This document shows, piece by piece, positions 1 to 10,956 of a stretch of DNA of 64,000 nt. Both the position numbers and the translations under genes were made by a program. The notes under the pieces were generated by a model that had not been told where the DNA came from, did no database searches, and saw nothing but the letters and a program-made list of their open reading frames with translations. Numbering within the stretch: the stretch's first letter is position 1; every line of letters starts with the position of its first letter. The stretch is from Lachnospiraceae bacterium (GTDB lineage Bacteria > Bacillota > Clostridia > Lachnospirales > Lachnospiraceae): the NCBI GenBank assembly GCA_030523275.1, contig JAUNIX010000001.1:62001-126000 (forward strand), given 5' to 3'.

Positions 1-66
1 TTAAATAAGGATAAAATATTAATACAATAGTTGGATTATTTGCATGAAAAGAGCGGAGGGGGAGAG

Positions 67-1953
67 ATGCTTCGTACACAACTACAAGAACTATTCGATA
101 TCATTGAATTAGACGAATATCATTCTGCCAACGTCTTAGCCAAACAATTAGGTGTTAGCGAGAAGACAGTGAGAAATCGTATCAAGGAATTGAAAGTAGT
201 TCTGAAAGAACATGGAGGAGATATCGTATCCAAGGCTAGATTTGGCTATAAGCTGATCATGACAGATGAAAAAAAGTTTAAAAGCTTTTTACAAGAAGAA
301 AGTGAGCAATATATTCCAGAAACAAGTCAGGAGCGGAATCAGTTTTTATTGAAATATCTGATCGAATTAGACGGTTATGTAAAAATGGATGATTTATCAG
401 AAATGCTTTATATTTCGAAATCTTCCTTGTCACGTTCGATTCGAAGTGTAGAAAAAATCATGAACCAGTATGGGGTGGAGCTTGAGCGGAAACCCAATTA
501 TGGAATCAGAGTCATTGGCGATGAGTTTGATATTCGCCGTCTGTTATGCACCTATTTTATTAAAAGAAAATCCTTTGAAGATATTCGACTGGAAAATGAA
601 GAAAAATTGATGTGGATGGCGAAACATATTCACGGATTGCTGGTGAAATATGATATCCATCTCACAGAAGTAGCATTTGATAACTTTACCGACTATGTTT
701 ATGTTGGTGTAAAAAGAATGTGTGAAAATCATTTTTTAAAATTGGATATTACAAATTTTTCGGAAATCGGTATTAAAGAAAGAGGATTTCTAAAGGAATT
801 AGTTACTGCGATTGAAACTGAATACAATGTACAATATACTCGTGATGAAGAAAATTATATTTTGCTATATCTTGCTGGGAAACAGAGGATTGGGACAGCG
901 GTCGAGAATGACTATAACTTTGTCATCCGAGAGGAGATTGATCAGTTGGCACTGGATATGATTGCTACAATTAAGCAGGAATATCATATGGATTTTCAAA
1001 AAGATTTTGAATTACGTATGATATTAAATCAGCATTTGGCAGCGATGGATATACGAATCCGATACGGTTTGCCACTGACAAATCCAATGATTGCAGAGAT
1101 AAAGAAAGAATATGCTTTACCATATGAAATGGCATTACAGGCAACGAGAGTTTTGACAGAATATTATCAAACAGAAATATCAGAAGATGAGATCGGATAC
1201 ATTGCCTTGGTGTTTGCACTTGCTTTAGAGAAAAAGGATAGTATAAAAAACAAAGTCAGTATTTTAGTCGTATGTAATTCTGGTAAAAACTTTTTGAAAC
1301 TGATGAAACATCAATATGAAAGAAGTTTTGATGATTACCTGGATAAAATTTATGTTCAAGATGTGTTTGGCTTAGAGAAATTTGATTTTTCTTTAGTTGA
1401 TTACGTATTTACGACAGTACCAATTACGAAAGAGGTTCCTTGTCCTATTTTTGAAGTAGGAGTATTTTTAGGAGACAACGATTTAATGGCGATTGCCAGT
1501 TTATTGGCAAAAGGTTCGGGAAATGTGCTACGTAAATACTACACACCGGAACGGTTTTTGACTGATATCAAGGCAAAGGATAAGAATGATATATTAAAAG
1601 AGATCTGCAATCGCATTTTAGAGCAGGAAGATGTTGGACATGATTTTTACGAACTTGTGCTGGAAAGAGAAAAATATGCACAGATGAAGTATGGTAATAA
1701 GATTGCAATTCCTCATCCGAATAAAATTCTTTCTGATTACACCTTTGTATATGTAGCAGTTCTTCCAGAAGAAGTTTTATGGAATGAAGAGATGGTACAG
1801 GTTATTTTTCTTACATCAGTTGGCAGAGTCAGCGATAGTGATCGTCAGGAATTTTATAAATCAACAGCAAAATTTGCTTTAAATGGGGACGCTGTTCAGG
1901 CCTTGATCGAACATCCTACTTATGAAACATTAATTGAATTATTACAACTTTAA
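67..1953 (+). CDS. PRD-domain transcriptional regulator with EIIB- and EIIA-like domains (BglG/LicR type)
   Basis: This 628-residue regulator probably controls the beta-glucoside operon that follows it. An N-terminal helix-turn-helix (about residues 1-60, with VSEKTVRNRIKEL) is followed by a second HTH, two PRD domains (PRD2 contains NQHLAAMDIR), an EIIB-like domain with VVCNSGKN (Cys403) and a C-terminal EIIA-like domain with AIPHP (His550). This is the LicR/MtlR activator layout, in which PTS components set activity by phosphorylating PRD and EII residues. The ATG at 67 was chosen over an upstream TTG at 31 because GGAGGGGGAG lies just before it. It is 132 bases upstream of the GH1 gene, with a terminator between them. 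Confidence 0.9.
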   Translation: MLRTQLQELFDIIELDEYHSANVLAKQLGVSEKTVRNRIKELKVVLKEHGGDIVSKARFGYKLIMTDEKKFKSFLQEESEQYIPETSQERNQFLLKYLIELDGYVKMDDLSEMLYISKSSLSRSIRSVEKIMNQYGVELERKPNYGIRVIGDEFDIRRLLCTYFIKRKSFEDIRLENEEKLMWMAKHIHGLLVKYDIHLTEVAFDNFTDYVYVGVKRMCENHFLKLDITNFSEIGIKERGFLKELVTAIETEYNVQYTRDEENYILLYLAGKQRIGTAVENDYNFVIREEIDQLALDMIATIKQEYHMDFQKDFELRMILNQHLAAMDIRIRYGLPLTNPMIAEIKKEYALPYEMALQATRVLTEYYQTEISEDEIGYIALVFALALEKKDSIKNKVSILVVCNSGKNFLKLMKHQYERSFDDYLDKIYVQDVFGLEKFDFSLVDYVFTTVPITKEVPCPIFEVGVFLGDNDLMAIASLLAKGSGNVLRKYYTPERFLTDIKAKDKNDILKEICNRILEQEDVGHDFYELVLEREKYAQMKYGNKIAIPHPNKILSDYTFVYVAVLPEEVLWNEEMVQVIFLTSVGRVSDSDRQEFYKSTAKFALNGDAVQALIEHPTYETLIELLQL

Positions 1954-3510
<1,557 letters not shown>

Positions 3511-3529
3511 AAAGAAAGGAGTAGGAGTT

Positions 3530-3838
3530 ATGTTAACAATTAGACTTTTTTGTAATGCAGGTATGTCAACAAGCTTACTTGTAGAAAAGATGGTTTCAGC
3601 AGCAGAGGAAGAAGGATTAGAGGTAGATATCAGAGCATATCCAGCGAACGAAATGGATGGTATTGTAGATGGTATCGACTGTGCATTATTAGGACCTCAG
3701 GTTGGATATATGAAGGCTCAGGCAAAGAAAATCTGTGATAAACATGGTGTGCCAGTGGACGTTATTCCAATGCAGGATTATGGTATGTGCAATGGTAAAA
3801 ATGTACTTGCCTTTGCTAAGAAATTAATAGGAAAATAG
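3530..3838 (+). CDS. PTS lactose/cellobiose-family EIIB subunit
   Basis: This 102-residue soluble phosphotransfer subunit has the N-terminal RLFCNAGMSTS motif, with Cys8 as the phosphorylated residue typical of cellobiose-type EIIB. It takes phosphate from EIIA (5194-5514) and passes it to the sugar bound by EIIC (3879-5165). It sits 19 bases after the GH1 gene with its own AAAGGAGTAGG site, so it is in the same operon. The length matches stand-alone CelA-type EIIB proteins. Confidence 0.95.
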   Translation: MLTIRLFCNAGMSTSLLVEKMVSAAEEEGLEVDIRAYPANEMDGIVDGIDCALLGPQVGYMKAQAKKICDKHGVPVDVIPMQDYGMCNGKNVLAFAKKLIGK

Positions 3839-3878
3839 AAAACGCGAGACACTATAAGATAAGTGAGGTATAAAATTT

Positions 3879-5165
3879 ATGAGCGCATTTATGAACGAAA
3901 AAGTTGTTCCAAAATTGATGGCTTTCATTAATACAAAGGCCATGCAAGCATTAAAAGATGGTTTGCTATATTCCATGCCAATGATGATCGTTGGTGCAAT
4001 CTTCTTATTGATAGCAAACTTCCCAATTCCAGCATTCACAAACTGGTTAGCAGATGCTGGTATTACACCAATTTTAAATCAGGCATATGGATCTACCTTT
4101 AATATGATGGCATTGATTGCTTCTATCGGTATTGCATATACATATGTTAAGAACGCTGGATATCAGGGACTTCCAGCAGGTGTTATTTCTTTATGTTGTT
4201 ATTTAATTTTACAGCCACAGCAGGTTGTAACAGAAGCTGGTGAAACAGCAGATGTTATCTTCAAAACATGGACTGCTGGACAGGGTATGATCGGTGCTTT
4301 ATTAATGGGTCTGATCGTAGGTTGGATTTATACAATCTTTATGGATAAAGATATCACGATTAAAATGCCAGCCGGTGTACCAGATGGTGTATCCCAGGCA
4401 TTTATCGCTTTGATTCCTGGTGCAGTTATCATTATCGGTGTAACAATCTTTTATGCAATCTTTGTTTTAGGATTTAATACAACACCTATGGAATGGATCT
4501 ACAAAGTTATCCAGACACCATTACAGGGCTTGACAGACTCTATCGGAGGCGTTATCGCTATGGGATTCTTAATTCCATTCTTCTGGTTCTTTGGTGTACA
4601 CGGTTCAACAATCGTTGGAGGAATCATGGGACCTATGCTTTCTTCTAACTCAGCAGCAAACCAGGCAATCTTAGATGCTGGAAAAGAATTAACAATCGCG
4701 AATGGTGGACATATTGTAACTCAGCAGTTCTTAGATCAGTTTATGACAGTTACAGGTGCTGGTCTTACGATTGGACTTGTAGTTTACTTATTTGCATTTT
4801 CAAAATCAAAACAGTTAAGAGAAATCGGTAAATTAGGTATCGCACCTGCATTCTTCAATATCAATGAACCAGTATTATTCGGTGTTCCAGTTGTATTGAA
4901 CCCAATCTTAGCTGTACCATTTATGTTAATGCCAGTTATCTCAGGATTAATTCAGTATTTTGCATTATATACAGGCATTTGTCCATTATATGCGGGTGTC
5001 ATCGTTCCTTGGACAACACCACCAATTATCTCTGGATTATTGATCGGTGGAGTTAGAACCGCTATTTTACAAGCATTGATTTTAGTATTATCATTCTTTG
5101 TTTACTTACCATTTATCCGTACAATCGATAAACAGTATGTAGAACAGGAAAAACAGGCAGAATAG
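3879..5165 (+). CDS. PTS lactose/cellobiose-family EIIC permease
   Basis: This 428-residue membrane permease has about ten hydrophobic segments and conserved EIIC features, including the FGVHGS loop and NINEPVLFGVPVVLNP, the sugar-binding signature of the lactose/cellobiose family. It transports a beta-glucoside while it is phosphorylated by the EIIB encoded just upstream. The C-terminus is short and cytoplasmic (KQYVEQEKQAE). Position between EIIB and EIIA genes and normal length make the assignment firm; the particular disaccharide is inferred from the linked GH1 enzyme. Confidence 0.95.
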   Translation: MSAFMNEKVVPKLMAFINTKAMQALKDGLLYSMPMMIVGAIFLLIANFPIPAFTNWLADAGITPILNQAYGSTFNMMALIASIGIAYTYVKNAGYQGLPAGVISLCCYLILQPQQVVTEAGETADVIFKTWTAGQGMIGALLMGLIVGWIYTIFMDKDITIKMPAGVPDGVSQAFIALIPGAVIIIGVTIFYAIFVLGFNTTPMEWIYKVIQTPLQGLTDSIGGVIAMGFLIPFFWFFGVHGSTIVGGIMGPMLSSNSAANQAILDAGKELTIANGGHIVTQQFLDQFMTVTGAGLTIGLVVYLFAFSKSKQLREIGKLGIAPAFFNINEPVLFGVPVVLNPILAVPFMLMPVISGLIQYFALYTGICPLYAGVIVPWTTPPIISGLLIGGVRTAILQALILVLSFFVYLPFIRTIDKQYVEQEKQAE

Positions 5166-5193
5166 TTTAAATTTAAATAAGGAGTAGGGTATT

Positions 5194-5514
5194 ATGGAAG
5201 GTTTAGAATTAATTTGTTTTCAGATTATCACTGCATCCGGTGGAGCGAAATCTAGTTATATAGAAGCAATTGCAAAAGCAAAAGAAGGTTTATATGACGA
5301 AGCTGAAGCATTGATCGCACAGGGAGACGACATGTTAAAAGAGGGTCATGCTCCTCACACTGAATTAGTTCAGAAAGAAGCTGGATCAGAAGGATCTGTA
5401 ATTACATTGATTCTTGCACATGCAGAAGATCAGATGATGAGTGCAGAAGTATTTAAAGTGATGGCACAGGAAGTCATTGACCTTTATAAGAAAATTGACA
5501 CATTAACAAAATAG
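5194..5514 (+). CDS. PTS lactose/cellobiose-family EIIA subunit
   Basis: This 106-residue helical EIIA protein carries the conserved LAHAEDQMM segment, where His76 accepts phosphate from HPr. The neighbouring Asp is the metal-binding residue in trimeric EIIA-Lac/Cel proteins. It is the last gene before the terminator at 5537-5572 and completes the three-subunit transporter. Confidence 0.95.
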   Translation: MEGLELICFQIITASGGAKSSYIEAIAKAKEGLYDEAEALIAQGDDMLKEGHAPHTELVQKEAGSEGSVITLILAHAEDQMMSAEVFKVMAQEVIDLYKKIDTLTK

Positions 5515-5536
5515 TGATGCAAATTTTGTGAAAATT

Positions 5537-5572
5537 CGGAGCCCAGATTATTGGTGGGCTCCGGATTTTTTT
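5537..5572 (+). terminator. Rho-independent terminator inside the gene cluster
   Basis: CGGAGCCCA pairs perfectly with TGGGCTCCG across a 9-base loop, followed by a run of seven T. It lies between the EIIA gene and the ROK kinase gene, so those two are at least partly separate transcripts, or the ROK/GH13 pair is expressed by read-through. Confidence 0.9.
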
Positions 5573-5592
5573 CTATCGAGGAGGAATGTTCT

Positions 5593-6492
5593 ATGAAATT
5601 TTTGGGAATTGATATTGGTGGTACTTTTATTAAATATGCTGAGGTTGATGAAAATAGTAAGATTATTCGTCAATGGAAAAAAGAGACATTATTATTTGAG
5701 GATAAAGACTCATTCTATGACTATATTTGTGATGGATTAGATTTGGAAAATATCATATGTGTCGGAATCAGTGCGCCAGGTGTACTTGCACCAGATTCTA
5801 CGATTATTTCAAAGGCAGCACCGAATGTATGTATTATGTATGGCACAAATGTGGAAGAAGAATTTGCAAAGCGTTTAGGAATTCCCGTGGCAGCGATTAA
5901 TGATGCCAAAAGTGCAGGATTTTGTGAGATGAAAATCGGAAATGGAAAAGGCAGTAAATCTTCCGCTTATTTTGTCATTGGTACGGGTGTAGGAGGATGC
6001 ATTTGCAATGAGACAGATGTGATAGAAGGCGTGAATTGCATTGCCGGTGAATTTTCACAGTTACCAATTGGATTTTTAAAAGAGCAACCAAATAAACTAC
6101 AAGGATTATGTGATATTGCTTCCATGACAGCTCTTATTGATATTTATAATCGTAAAGTGGATGAAGAACATCAGGCAAAATACGGAACTGAAATTTCAGA
6201 ACTTTATTTAGCTGGTGATGAAACAGCAGTGGAAGCCATGGATGAATGGTGTAAAAATGTCATTCTTGGGTTATATTTAATTATGATCTTTTATAATCCG
6301 GAAATTATTTGTATCGGCGGTGGAATTTCAAAGGCGGACTGGTTTTTAGAAAAAATTAAAGGTATGATAGAAGAAACCGTGGATCATGATTTTAAAGATA
6401 TTATTTCAACAAAAATTGATCGTTGCAAATATGATAATGATGCCAATCTGTTGGGTGCGGTTTTATATGCCAGACAGCAACTTGAAAAATAA
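5593..6492 (+). CDS. ROK-family sugar kinase
   Basis: This 299-residue kinase probably phosphorylates glucose or a beta-glucoside. It begins with the ATP-binding GIDIGGTF motif, has NDAKSAG with the likely catalytic Asp, and GTGVGG. The usual ROK zinc signature (HxGH and CxCGxxGCxE) is not visible: the equivalent region reads AGEFSQ and continues without the Cys cluster. It therefore resembles zinc-less BglK-like ROK kinases rather than glucokinase. The ATG at 5593, preceded by GAGGAATG, is preferred over the TTG at 5551, which lies inside the terminator hairpin. The GH13 gene follows closely. Confidence 0.85.
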   Translation: MKFLGIDIGGTFIKYAEVDENSKIIRQWKKETLLFEDKDSFYDYICDGLDLENIICVGISAPGVLAPDSTIISKAAPNVCIMYGTNVEEEFAKRLGIPVAAINDAKSAGFCEMKIGNGKGSKSSAYFVIGTGVGGCICNETDVIEGVNCIAGEFSQLPIGFLKEQPNKLQGLCDIASMTALIDIYNRKVDEEHQAKYGTEISELYLAGDETAVEAMDEWCKNVILGLYLIMIFYNPEIICIGGGISKADWFLEKIKGMIEETVDHDFKDIISTKIDRCKYDNDANLLGAVLYARQQLEK

Positions 6493-6522
6493 AAAATGAT
6501 ATGATCAGAAATGGGGGAAATT

Positions 6523-8196
6523 ATGAACTTGGAAAAACGTTGGTGGAAAGAAAGTGTTGTATACCAGATATATCCAAGAAGTTTTAAGGATAGCAATGGT
6601 GATGGAATCGGTGATTTAAAAGGAATTACAGAAAAGCTTGATTATTTGAAAGAATTAGGCATTGATGTGATTTGGCTGTCACCAGTCTATCAGTCGCCAA
6701 ATGATGATAATGGCTATGATATCAGTGATTATCGTTCCATTATGGCAGATTTCGGAACAATGCAGGACTTTGATGAAATGCTTGCAGCAGCTCACGAGAG
6801 AGGAATCAAAATTCTTATGGATTTGGTTGTGAACCATACCTCGGATGAACATCCATGGTTTGTAGAGAGTCGTAAATCGAAGGATAATCCATACAGAGAT
6901 TATTATATTTGGCGAGACGGTAAGGATGGCCATGAACCGAATAACTGGGGTTCCTGTTTTTCTGGTTCTGCATGGAAATATGACGAGCAGACACAAATGT
7001 ATTTCTTACATTTATTTTCGAAAAAACAGCCAGATTTAAATTGGGATAATCCGATTGTTCGAGATGAGGTTTTCGATATGATGAATTGGTGGCTGGATAA
7101 GGGAATTGATGGTTTCCGTATGGATGTCATCAGTTTGATTTCGAAAAATCCAGATTTTCCAGATGGAATACCAGGAATTAACGGTTATGCTAGTTTCAAT
7201 GAGCCTGCCAATGGACCTCATGTGCATGAATACATTCAGGAAATGAGGGAAAAAGTTCTAAATCGTACTGATAATATGACGGTTGGAGAGTGTTCAGGAG
7301 TAACACTTGAGGAAGCAAAGAAATATGCGTCAAGCGATGGCAAGGAATTAAATATGGTATTCCAGTTTGAACATATGGATGTCGATGCCGATGAAGGTAA
7401 TAAATGGACAGACAAGAAGATGGATTTAAGAGACTTAAAAGAGGTTATGACTCGTTGGGAAAAAGGTTTGGAAGATATTGCCTGGAACAGTCTATTCTGG
7501 AACAATCATGATCAGCCAAGAGTCGTATCTCGTTTTGGATCGGACCAAAAGGAATATCGAGAAATTTCTGCCAAAATGCTGGCTACTTGTCTGCATATGA
7601 TGCAGGGAACTCCTTATATTTATCAAGGGGAAGAACTTGGTATGACGAACATTCATTTTGACACGATTGACGATTATCGTGATCTGGATAGTATCAATGC
7701 ATATCATGAGTTGATTGAACAAGGTGTTTATACAAAAGAAGAAATGTTAAAATTCTTGTCTATGAAAAGTCGCGATAATGCGAGAACACCATTCCAGTGG
7801 GATGATAGTAAAAACGCAGGATTTAGTGATGGGACTCCTTGGATAAAAGTAAATCCAAATTATGCAGAAATCAATGCGAAAGAGCAGGTTGGACGCTCAG
7901 ACTCTGTATTCTCTTATTATCAGAAATTGATTCGGTTGCGTAAAGAGCATGATATTGTCGTATATGGAACCTATGATCTGTTATTGCCAGATTCCAAGGA
8001 AATCTATGCTTACACGAGAACATTAGGTGAAGAAAAACTTTTGGTTGTCTGCAATTTCTATGAAAAAGAAGCAGCATTTTCAGTTCCTGAAGAATTTAAA
8101 GATGCAGAATGTTTGATTAAAAACTATGTGGATGATAATTGGGGATCAGAAGGTAAATTGCGACCATATGAAACTTTTGTTTTAAAAATATCATAG
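6523..8196 (+). CDS. GH13 alpha-glucosidase (oligo-1,6-glucosidase type)
   Basis: This 557-residue cytoplasmic enzyme hydrolyses short alpha-glucosides. The (beta/alpha)8 barrel motifs are present: VVYQIYPRSF, VVNHTS, GFRMDVI (nucleophile Asp201), TVGE (acid/base Glu256) and NHDQPR (Asp330). The residue after the nucleophile is Val202; in this subfamily Val there goes with alpha-1,6 specificity, while Ala or Thr goes with alpha-1,4. ATG 6523 has GGGGGAAA close upstream and is preferred to ATG 6511. It follows the ROK kinase, which could phosphorylate the glucose released. Confidence 0.92.
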   Translation: MNLEKRWWKESVVYQIYPRSFKDSNGDGIGDLKGITEKLDYLKELGIDVIWLSPVYQSPNDDNGYDISDYRSIMADFGTMQDFDEMLAAAHERGIKILMDLVVNHTSDEHPWFVESRKSKDNPYRDYYIWRDGKDGHEPNNWGSCFSGSAWKYDEQTQMYFLHLFSKKQPDLNWDNPIVRDEVFDMMNWWLDKGIDGFRMDVISLISKNPDFPDGIPGINGYASFNEPANGPHVHEYIQEMREKVLNRTDNMTVGECSGVTLEEAKKYASSDGKELNMVFQFEHMDVDADEGNKWTDKKMDLRDLKEVMTRWEKGLEDIAWNSLFWNNHDQPRVVSRFGSDQKEYREISAKMLATCLHMMQGTPYIYQGEELGMTNIHFDTIDDYRDLDSINAYHELIEQGVYTKEEMLKFLSMKSRDNARTPFQWDDSKNAGFSDGTPWIKVNPNYAEINAKEQVGRSDSVFSYYQKLIRLRKEHDIVVYGTYDLLLPDSKEIYAYTRTLGEEKLLVVCNFYEKEAAFSVPEEFKDAECLIKNYVDDNWGSEGKLRPYETFVLKIS

Positions 8197-8217
8197 TTTC
8201 TATGTAGATAAAAACAA

Positions 8218-8246
8218 TTGCCTTTGCGGACGAACATGATTATAAT
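8218..8246 (+). promoter_or_regulatory. Sigma-A-type promoter of the MATE gene
   Basis: TTGCCT, a 17-base spacer and TATAAT lie 36 bases before the MATE start. Confidence 0.6.
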
Positions 8247-8282
8247 AAATGAGATACTGAAACGAAAAGGAAGGAAAAAACG

Positions 8283-9635
8283 ATGGGAAAAAATATTGAC
8301 TTAACAAAAGGTAATATATGGAAATCGATTTTGATTTTTGCGGTGCCAATCTTTATTTCGAATATTTTTCAGCAATTTTATAATACAATGGATACCTTGA
8401 TTGTAGGTAATTATCTTGGCGATGCTTCTCTGGCGGCCATAGGGGCCGCCGGAGCTATCTATGAATTGCTAGTTGGCTTTTCGATGGGAGTTGGAAATGG
8501 ATTTAGCCTTGTGGTTGCCAGAAGTTTTGGAGCAAAGGATGAAGAACAGTTAAAACAGGCGGTTGCCGGATCCTTGGTAATAGGAACAGGAATGACATTG
8601 AGTATTATGATATTATCCTGGTTTGGCTTATATTCGTTATTAAAGTTGCTTAGTACTCCTTCTGACATTATAGAACGCACCTATTCTTATATTATTTTAA
8701 TCTCATTATTTGTAGGGGTCATGTTTGCGTATAATCTATTATCAAGTTTTTTAAGGGCAATTGGAAATAGTTTGATGCCACTTATATTTTTGATTATTTC
8801 TTCTATGATCAATGTGGGATTAGACCTGTTATTTTTGATTAAATTTCATATGGGTGTTCAGGGGACCGCAGTGGCGACGATTATTGCCCAGGGAATATCT
8901 GCTATTTTATGTCTAATTTACATTATAAAAAAGGCGCCAATTTTACTTCCGAGAAAAAGACATTTTAAGATTGATAAAGCGTTATACATAGAATTAGCCG
9001 GACAGGGATTTTCCATGGGATTTATGATGGCCATTGTCTGTACAGGAACCATTATTTTGCAAAAAGCCATCAACGGATTTGGTTATCTGATCATTGCTGG
9101 TCATACGACAGCAAGAAAGATAAATTCGTTTTGTATGATGCCTTGTTCTACACTTTCGTTGGCAATTTCAACATTTGTGTCTCAGAATAAGGGCGCTGGA
9201 CAATTAGATAGAATTAAAAAGGGTGTCAGAGCAGGCATTCTTCTTTCGATTGTCTGGGGCATTGTTGCTGCCATTCTGTTATATCTGTTTTCTGAAAATC
9301 TGGTTTCATTGGTTTCCGGTTCCGAAGAAGCAGAAGTGTTAAAAAATGCATCCTGGTATTTGCAGGTGAATTCAGTTTTTTATGGCATTTTGCTAATTCT
9401 AAGAAATGCTTTACAGGGAATTGGCAAAAAGTTGATACCACTGGTTTCTAGTATTATTGAGTTGATTGGTAAAATTGTCTTTGTGATCGTGTGTATTCCA
9501 CACATGGGATATTTTGGGGTCATCTTATGTGAACCAGTTATATGGTGTCTGATGTGTGCTCAGCTTCTCTATGCATTTTATGGAGATTCTTATATCCGGG
9601 GAAAGGAAGAAACAAAAATCTTGATTAATGAATAA
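8283..9635 (+). CDS. MATE-family efflux transporter
   Basis: This 450-residue polytopic protein shows the MATE layout of two pseudo-symmetric bundles of six helices. It starts with the characteristic LTKGNIWKSILIFAVPIFISNIFQQFYNT pattern, read here as a membrane entry segment, followed by DTLIVGNYLGDASLAAIG. Family members export cationic drugs or metabolites using Na+ or H+ gradients. It has its own promoter and a terminator downstream, so it is monocistronic. The substrate is unknown; a second MATE gene is at 13517-14854 on the other strand. Confidence 0.92.
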   Translation: MGKNIDLTKGNIWKSILIFAVPIFISNIFQQFYNTMDTLIVGNYLGDASLAAIGAAGAIYELLVGFSMGVGNGFSLVVARSFGAKDEEQLKQAVAGSLVIGTGMTLSIMILSWFGLYSLLKLLSTPSDIIERTYSYIILISLFVGVMFAYNLLSSFLRAIGNSLMPLIFLIISSMINVGLDLLFLIKFHMGVQGTAVATIIAQGISAILCLIYIIKKAPILLPRKRHFKIDKALYIELAGQGFSMGFMMAIVCTGTIILQKAINGFGYLIIAGHTTARKINSFCMMPCSTLSLAISTFVSQNKGAGQLDRIKKGVRAGILLSIVWGIVAAILLYLFSENLVSLVSGSEEAEVLKNASWYLQVNSVFYGILLILRNALQGIGKKLIPLVSSIIELIGKIVFVIVCIPHMGYFGVILCEPVIWCLMCAQLLYAFYGDSYIRGKEETKILINE

Positions 9636-9658
9636 TCCATATCGTTAATTATATTTAG

Positions 9659-9697
9659 AAAAAATCACTATTCAGGTTTGAATGGTGATTTTTTATT
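9659..9697 (+). terminator. Rho-independent terminator after the MATE gene
   Basis: AAAATCACTATTCA pairs with TGAATGGTGATTTT around a small loop, ending in a T run. Confidence 0.8.
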
Positions 9698-9704
9698 CCA
9701 ATAA

Positions 9705-9733
9705 TTGACATTTGCATGAGAATATAATAAAAT
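9705..9733 (+). promoter_or_regulatory. Likely promoter of the Rpn-family gene
   Basis: TTGACA, 17 bases and TAAAAT lie upstream of the start at 9772. A TATAAT inside the spacer is too close to the -35 box to serve. Confidence 0.45.
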
Positions 9734-9771
9734 GTAATTAAAGTAAATATATGGAAAAAAGAGGTGGAGAC

Positions 9772-10719
9772 ATGGGTGCAAAAGACGTGGCATTAAAGAA
9801 ATACCTTTCAGATAATAGACGATTTACGGATTTAATCAATGGTGTCGCTTTTAAGGGAAGAGAAGTCCTGCATGTGGATGAGATTAAAGAGAAAGATACA
9901 AATTCTGTTTACAAAGAAAATAAGAGAGTATTCTCACGTCAACGTGACATTTTGAAAAAAGTTGAAAAAGGTTCCTATCACTTTTATATTGCTTGTGAGA
10001 ATCAGATGGAGGTCCATTATGGTATGCCGATAAGGACGATGATGTATAATGGAATAACATATGATGAGCAGATTCGTAACATGAAGAAAGTCCATAACGA
10101 GAGAAAAGATTGGAAGGATTCGGCAGAGTTTTTATCAGGACTAAAAGAAAGTGACAAACTGATGGCAGTAATCACGTTTGTATGCTATTATGGAGATGAA
10201 GAATGGAACTCTAACTTATCCTTGAAAGATATGGTTTTCATACCAAGAGAATATCGGGATTTCGAACCCTATTTAGTGGACTATCATATTAATTTGATAC
10301 CAATGATGAAAGTGGATCCGGATGTATTTCATGGTGAATTGAGGGAACTGATTGCGCTATTACAGTGTAATTCTGATATACAAAAGATAAAAGAATTAAT
10401 ACAGAGTGATGATAGATATCGGTATTTATCGGAAGAAACATTTGAAGTGTTTATGGTTCTTTCTGATGAAAAAGCTTCGTTAAAGAAGTTAAAAAAGTAT
10501 GCGAGATTTAATCGGGAGAGGAAGGTGGAATATGATATGTGCAGAGCATTTGAACAATTAAGAGCGAGTGGAAGAGAAGAAGGAATTCGTGAGGAGAGAG
10601 CACGCCTCAATCAGTTGTATTCTCAATTGCTTTCAGAAAAACGATATGATGATCTGGAAAGAGCCATTGCGGATGAAACGTTTCGCAAAGAATTATACGA
10701 CAATATGCAAGTAGTGTAA
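9772..10719 (+). CDS. Rpn-family recombination-promoting nuclease/putative transposase
   Basis: This 315-residue protein belongs to the PD-(D/E)XK YhgA-like/Rpn family. It has the usual start (FTDLINGVAFKGREVLH), the nuclease-core stretch with RQRDILKK and CENQMEVHYGMPIR, then a helical C-terminus (VEYDMCRAFEQL to LNQLYSQLLSEKRYDDLERA). Family members cleave DNA and stimulate RecA-independent recombination in E. coli. The ATG at 9772, after GAGGTGGAGA, is preferred to ATG 9751. It stands alone between terminators. Two damaged relatives lie at 17276-17676 and 38382-38657, so this looks like a spreading accessory family. Confidence 0.85.
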   Translation: MGAKDVALKKYLSDNRRFTDLINGVAFKGREVLHVDEIKEKDTNSVYKENKRVFSRQRDILKKVEKGSYHFYIACENQMEVHYGMPIRTMMYNGITYDEQIRNMKKVHNERKDWKDSAEFLSGLKESDKLMAVITFVCYYGDEEWNSNLSLKDMVFIPREYRDFEPYLVDYHINLIPMMKVDPDVFHGELRELIALLQCNSDIQKIKELIQSDDRYRYLSEETFEVFMVLSDEKASLKKLKKYARFNRERKVEYDMCRAFEQLRASGREEGIREERARLNQLYSQLLSEKRYDDLERAIADETFRKELYDNMQVV

Positions 10720-10744
10720 CATAATATAAGATAAGATAATACAT

Positions 10745-10791
10745 AAAACTGTAGGCTATGGCTGAATAAGTTCAAGCGTCTACAGTTTTTT
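10745..10791 (+). terminator. Terminator after the Rpn-family gene
   Basis: AAAACTGTAG and CTACAGTTTT pair around a long interior loop, ending in TTTTTT. Confidence 0.7.
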
Positions 10792-10841
10792 CATGTTATT
10801 AGGAAGTTTGAGGCGGATTTATCCGCTTTGTTATTTAGGTA

Positions 10842-10880
10842 TTGACAAATGTTTAAAAATGATATATAGTGTATATACAC
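10842..10880 (+). promoter_or_regulatory. Promoter with MarR-type operator upstream of the orphan gene
   Basis: TTGACA (10842-10847), 17 bases and TATAGT (10865-10870) form a near-consensus promoter. A perfect 12-base palindrome GTGTATATACAC (10869-10880) overlaps the end of the -10 box. The same arrangement recurs at 11353-11395. Confidence 0.75.
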
Positions 10881-10929
10881 GATATGTAAGAAACGAAAGT
10901 TCTTTCAACATATTTTTTTACTGAAAATA

Positions 10930-10941
10930 GTGTACATACAC
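10930..10941 (+). promoter_or_regulatory. Second copy of the palindromic operator
   Basis: GTGTACATACAC differs from the perfect palindrome by one base and lies 15 bases before the start codon at 10957, just before the ribosome binding site. Confidence 0.6.
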
Positions 10942-10956
10942 GGTTAGGAGGAAGTT

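Noticed and set aside
6679..7722. Several minus-strand open frames opposite the GH13 gene
   Set aside because: They are shadows of a well-conserved enzyme gene and lack start signals.
10808..10830. GCGGA/TCCGC mini-hairpin
   Set aside because: The stem is only five pairs with a four-base loop and has no clear role.
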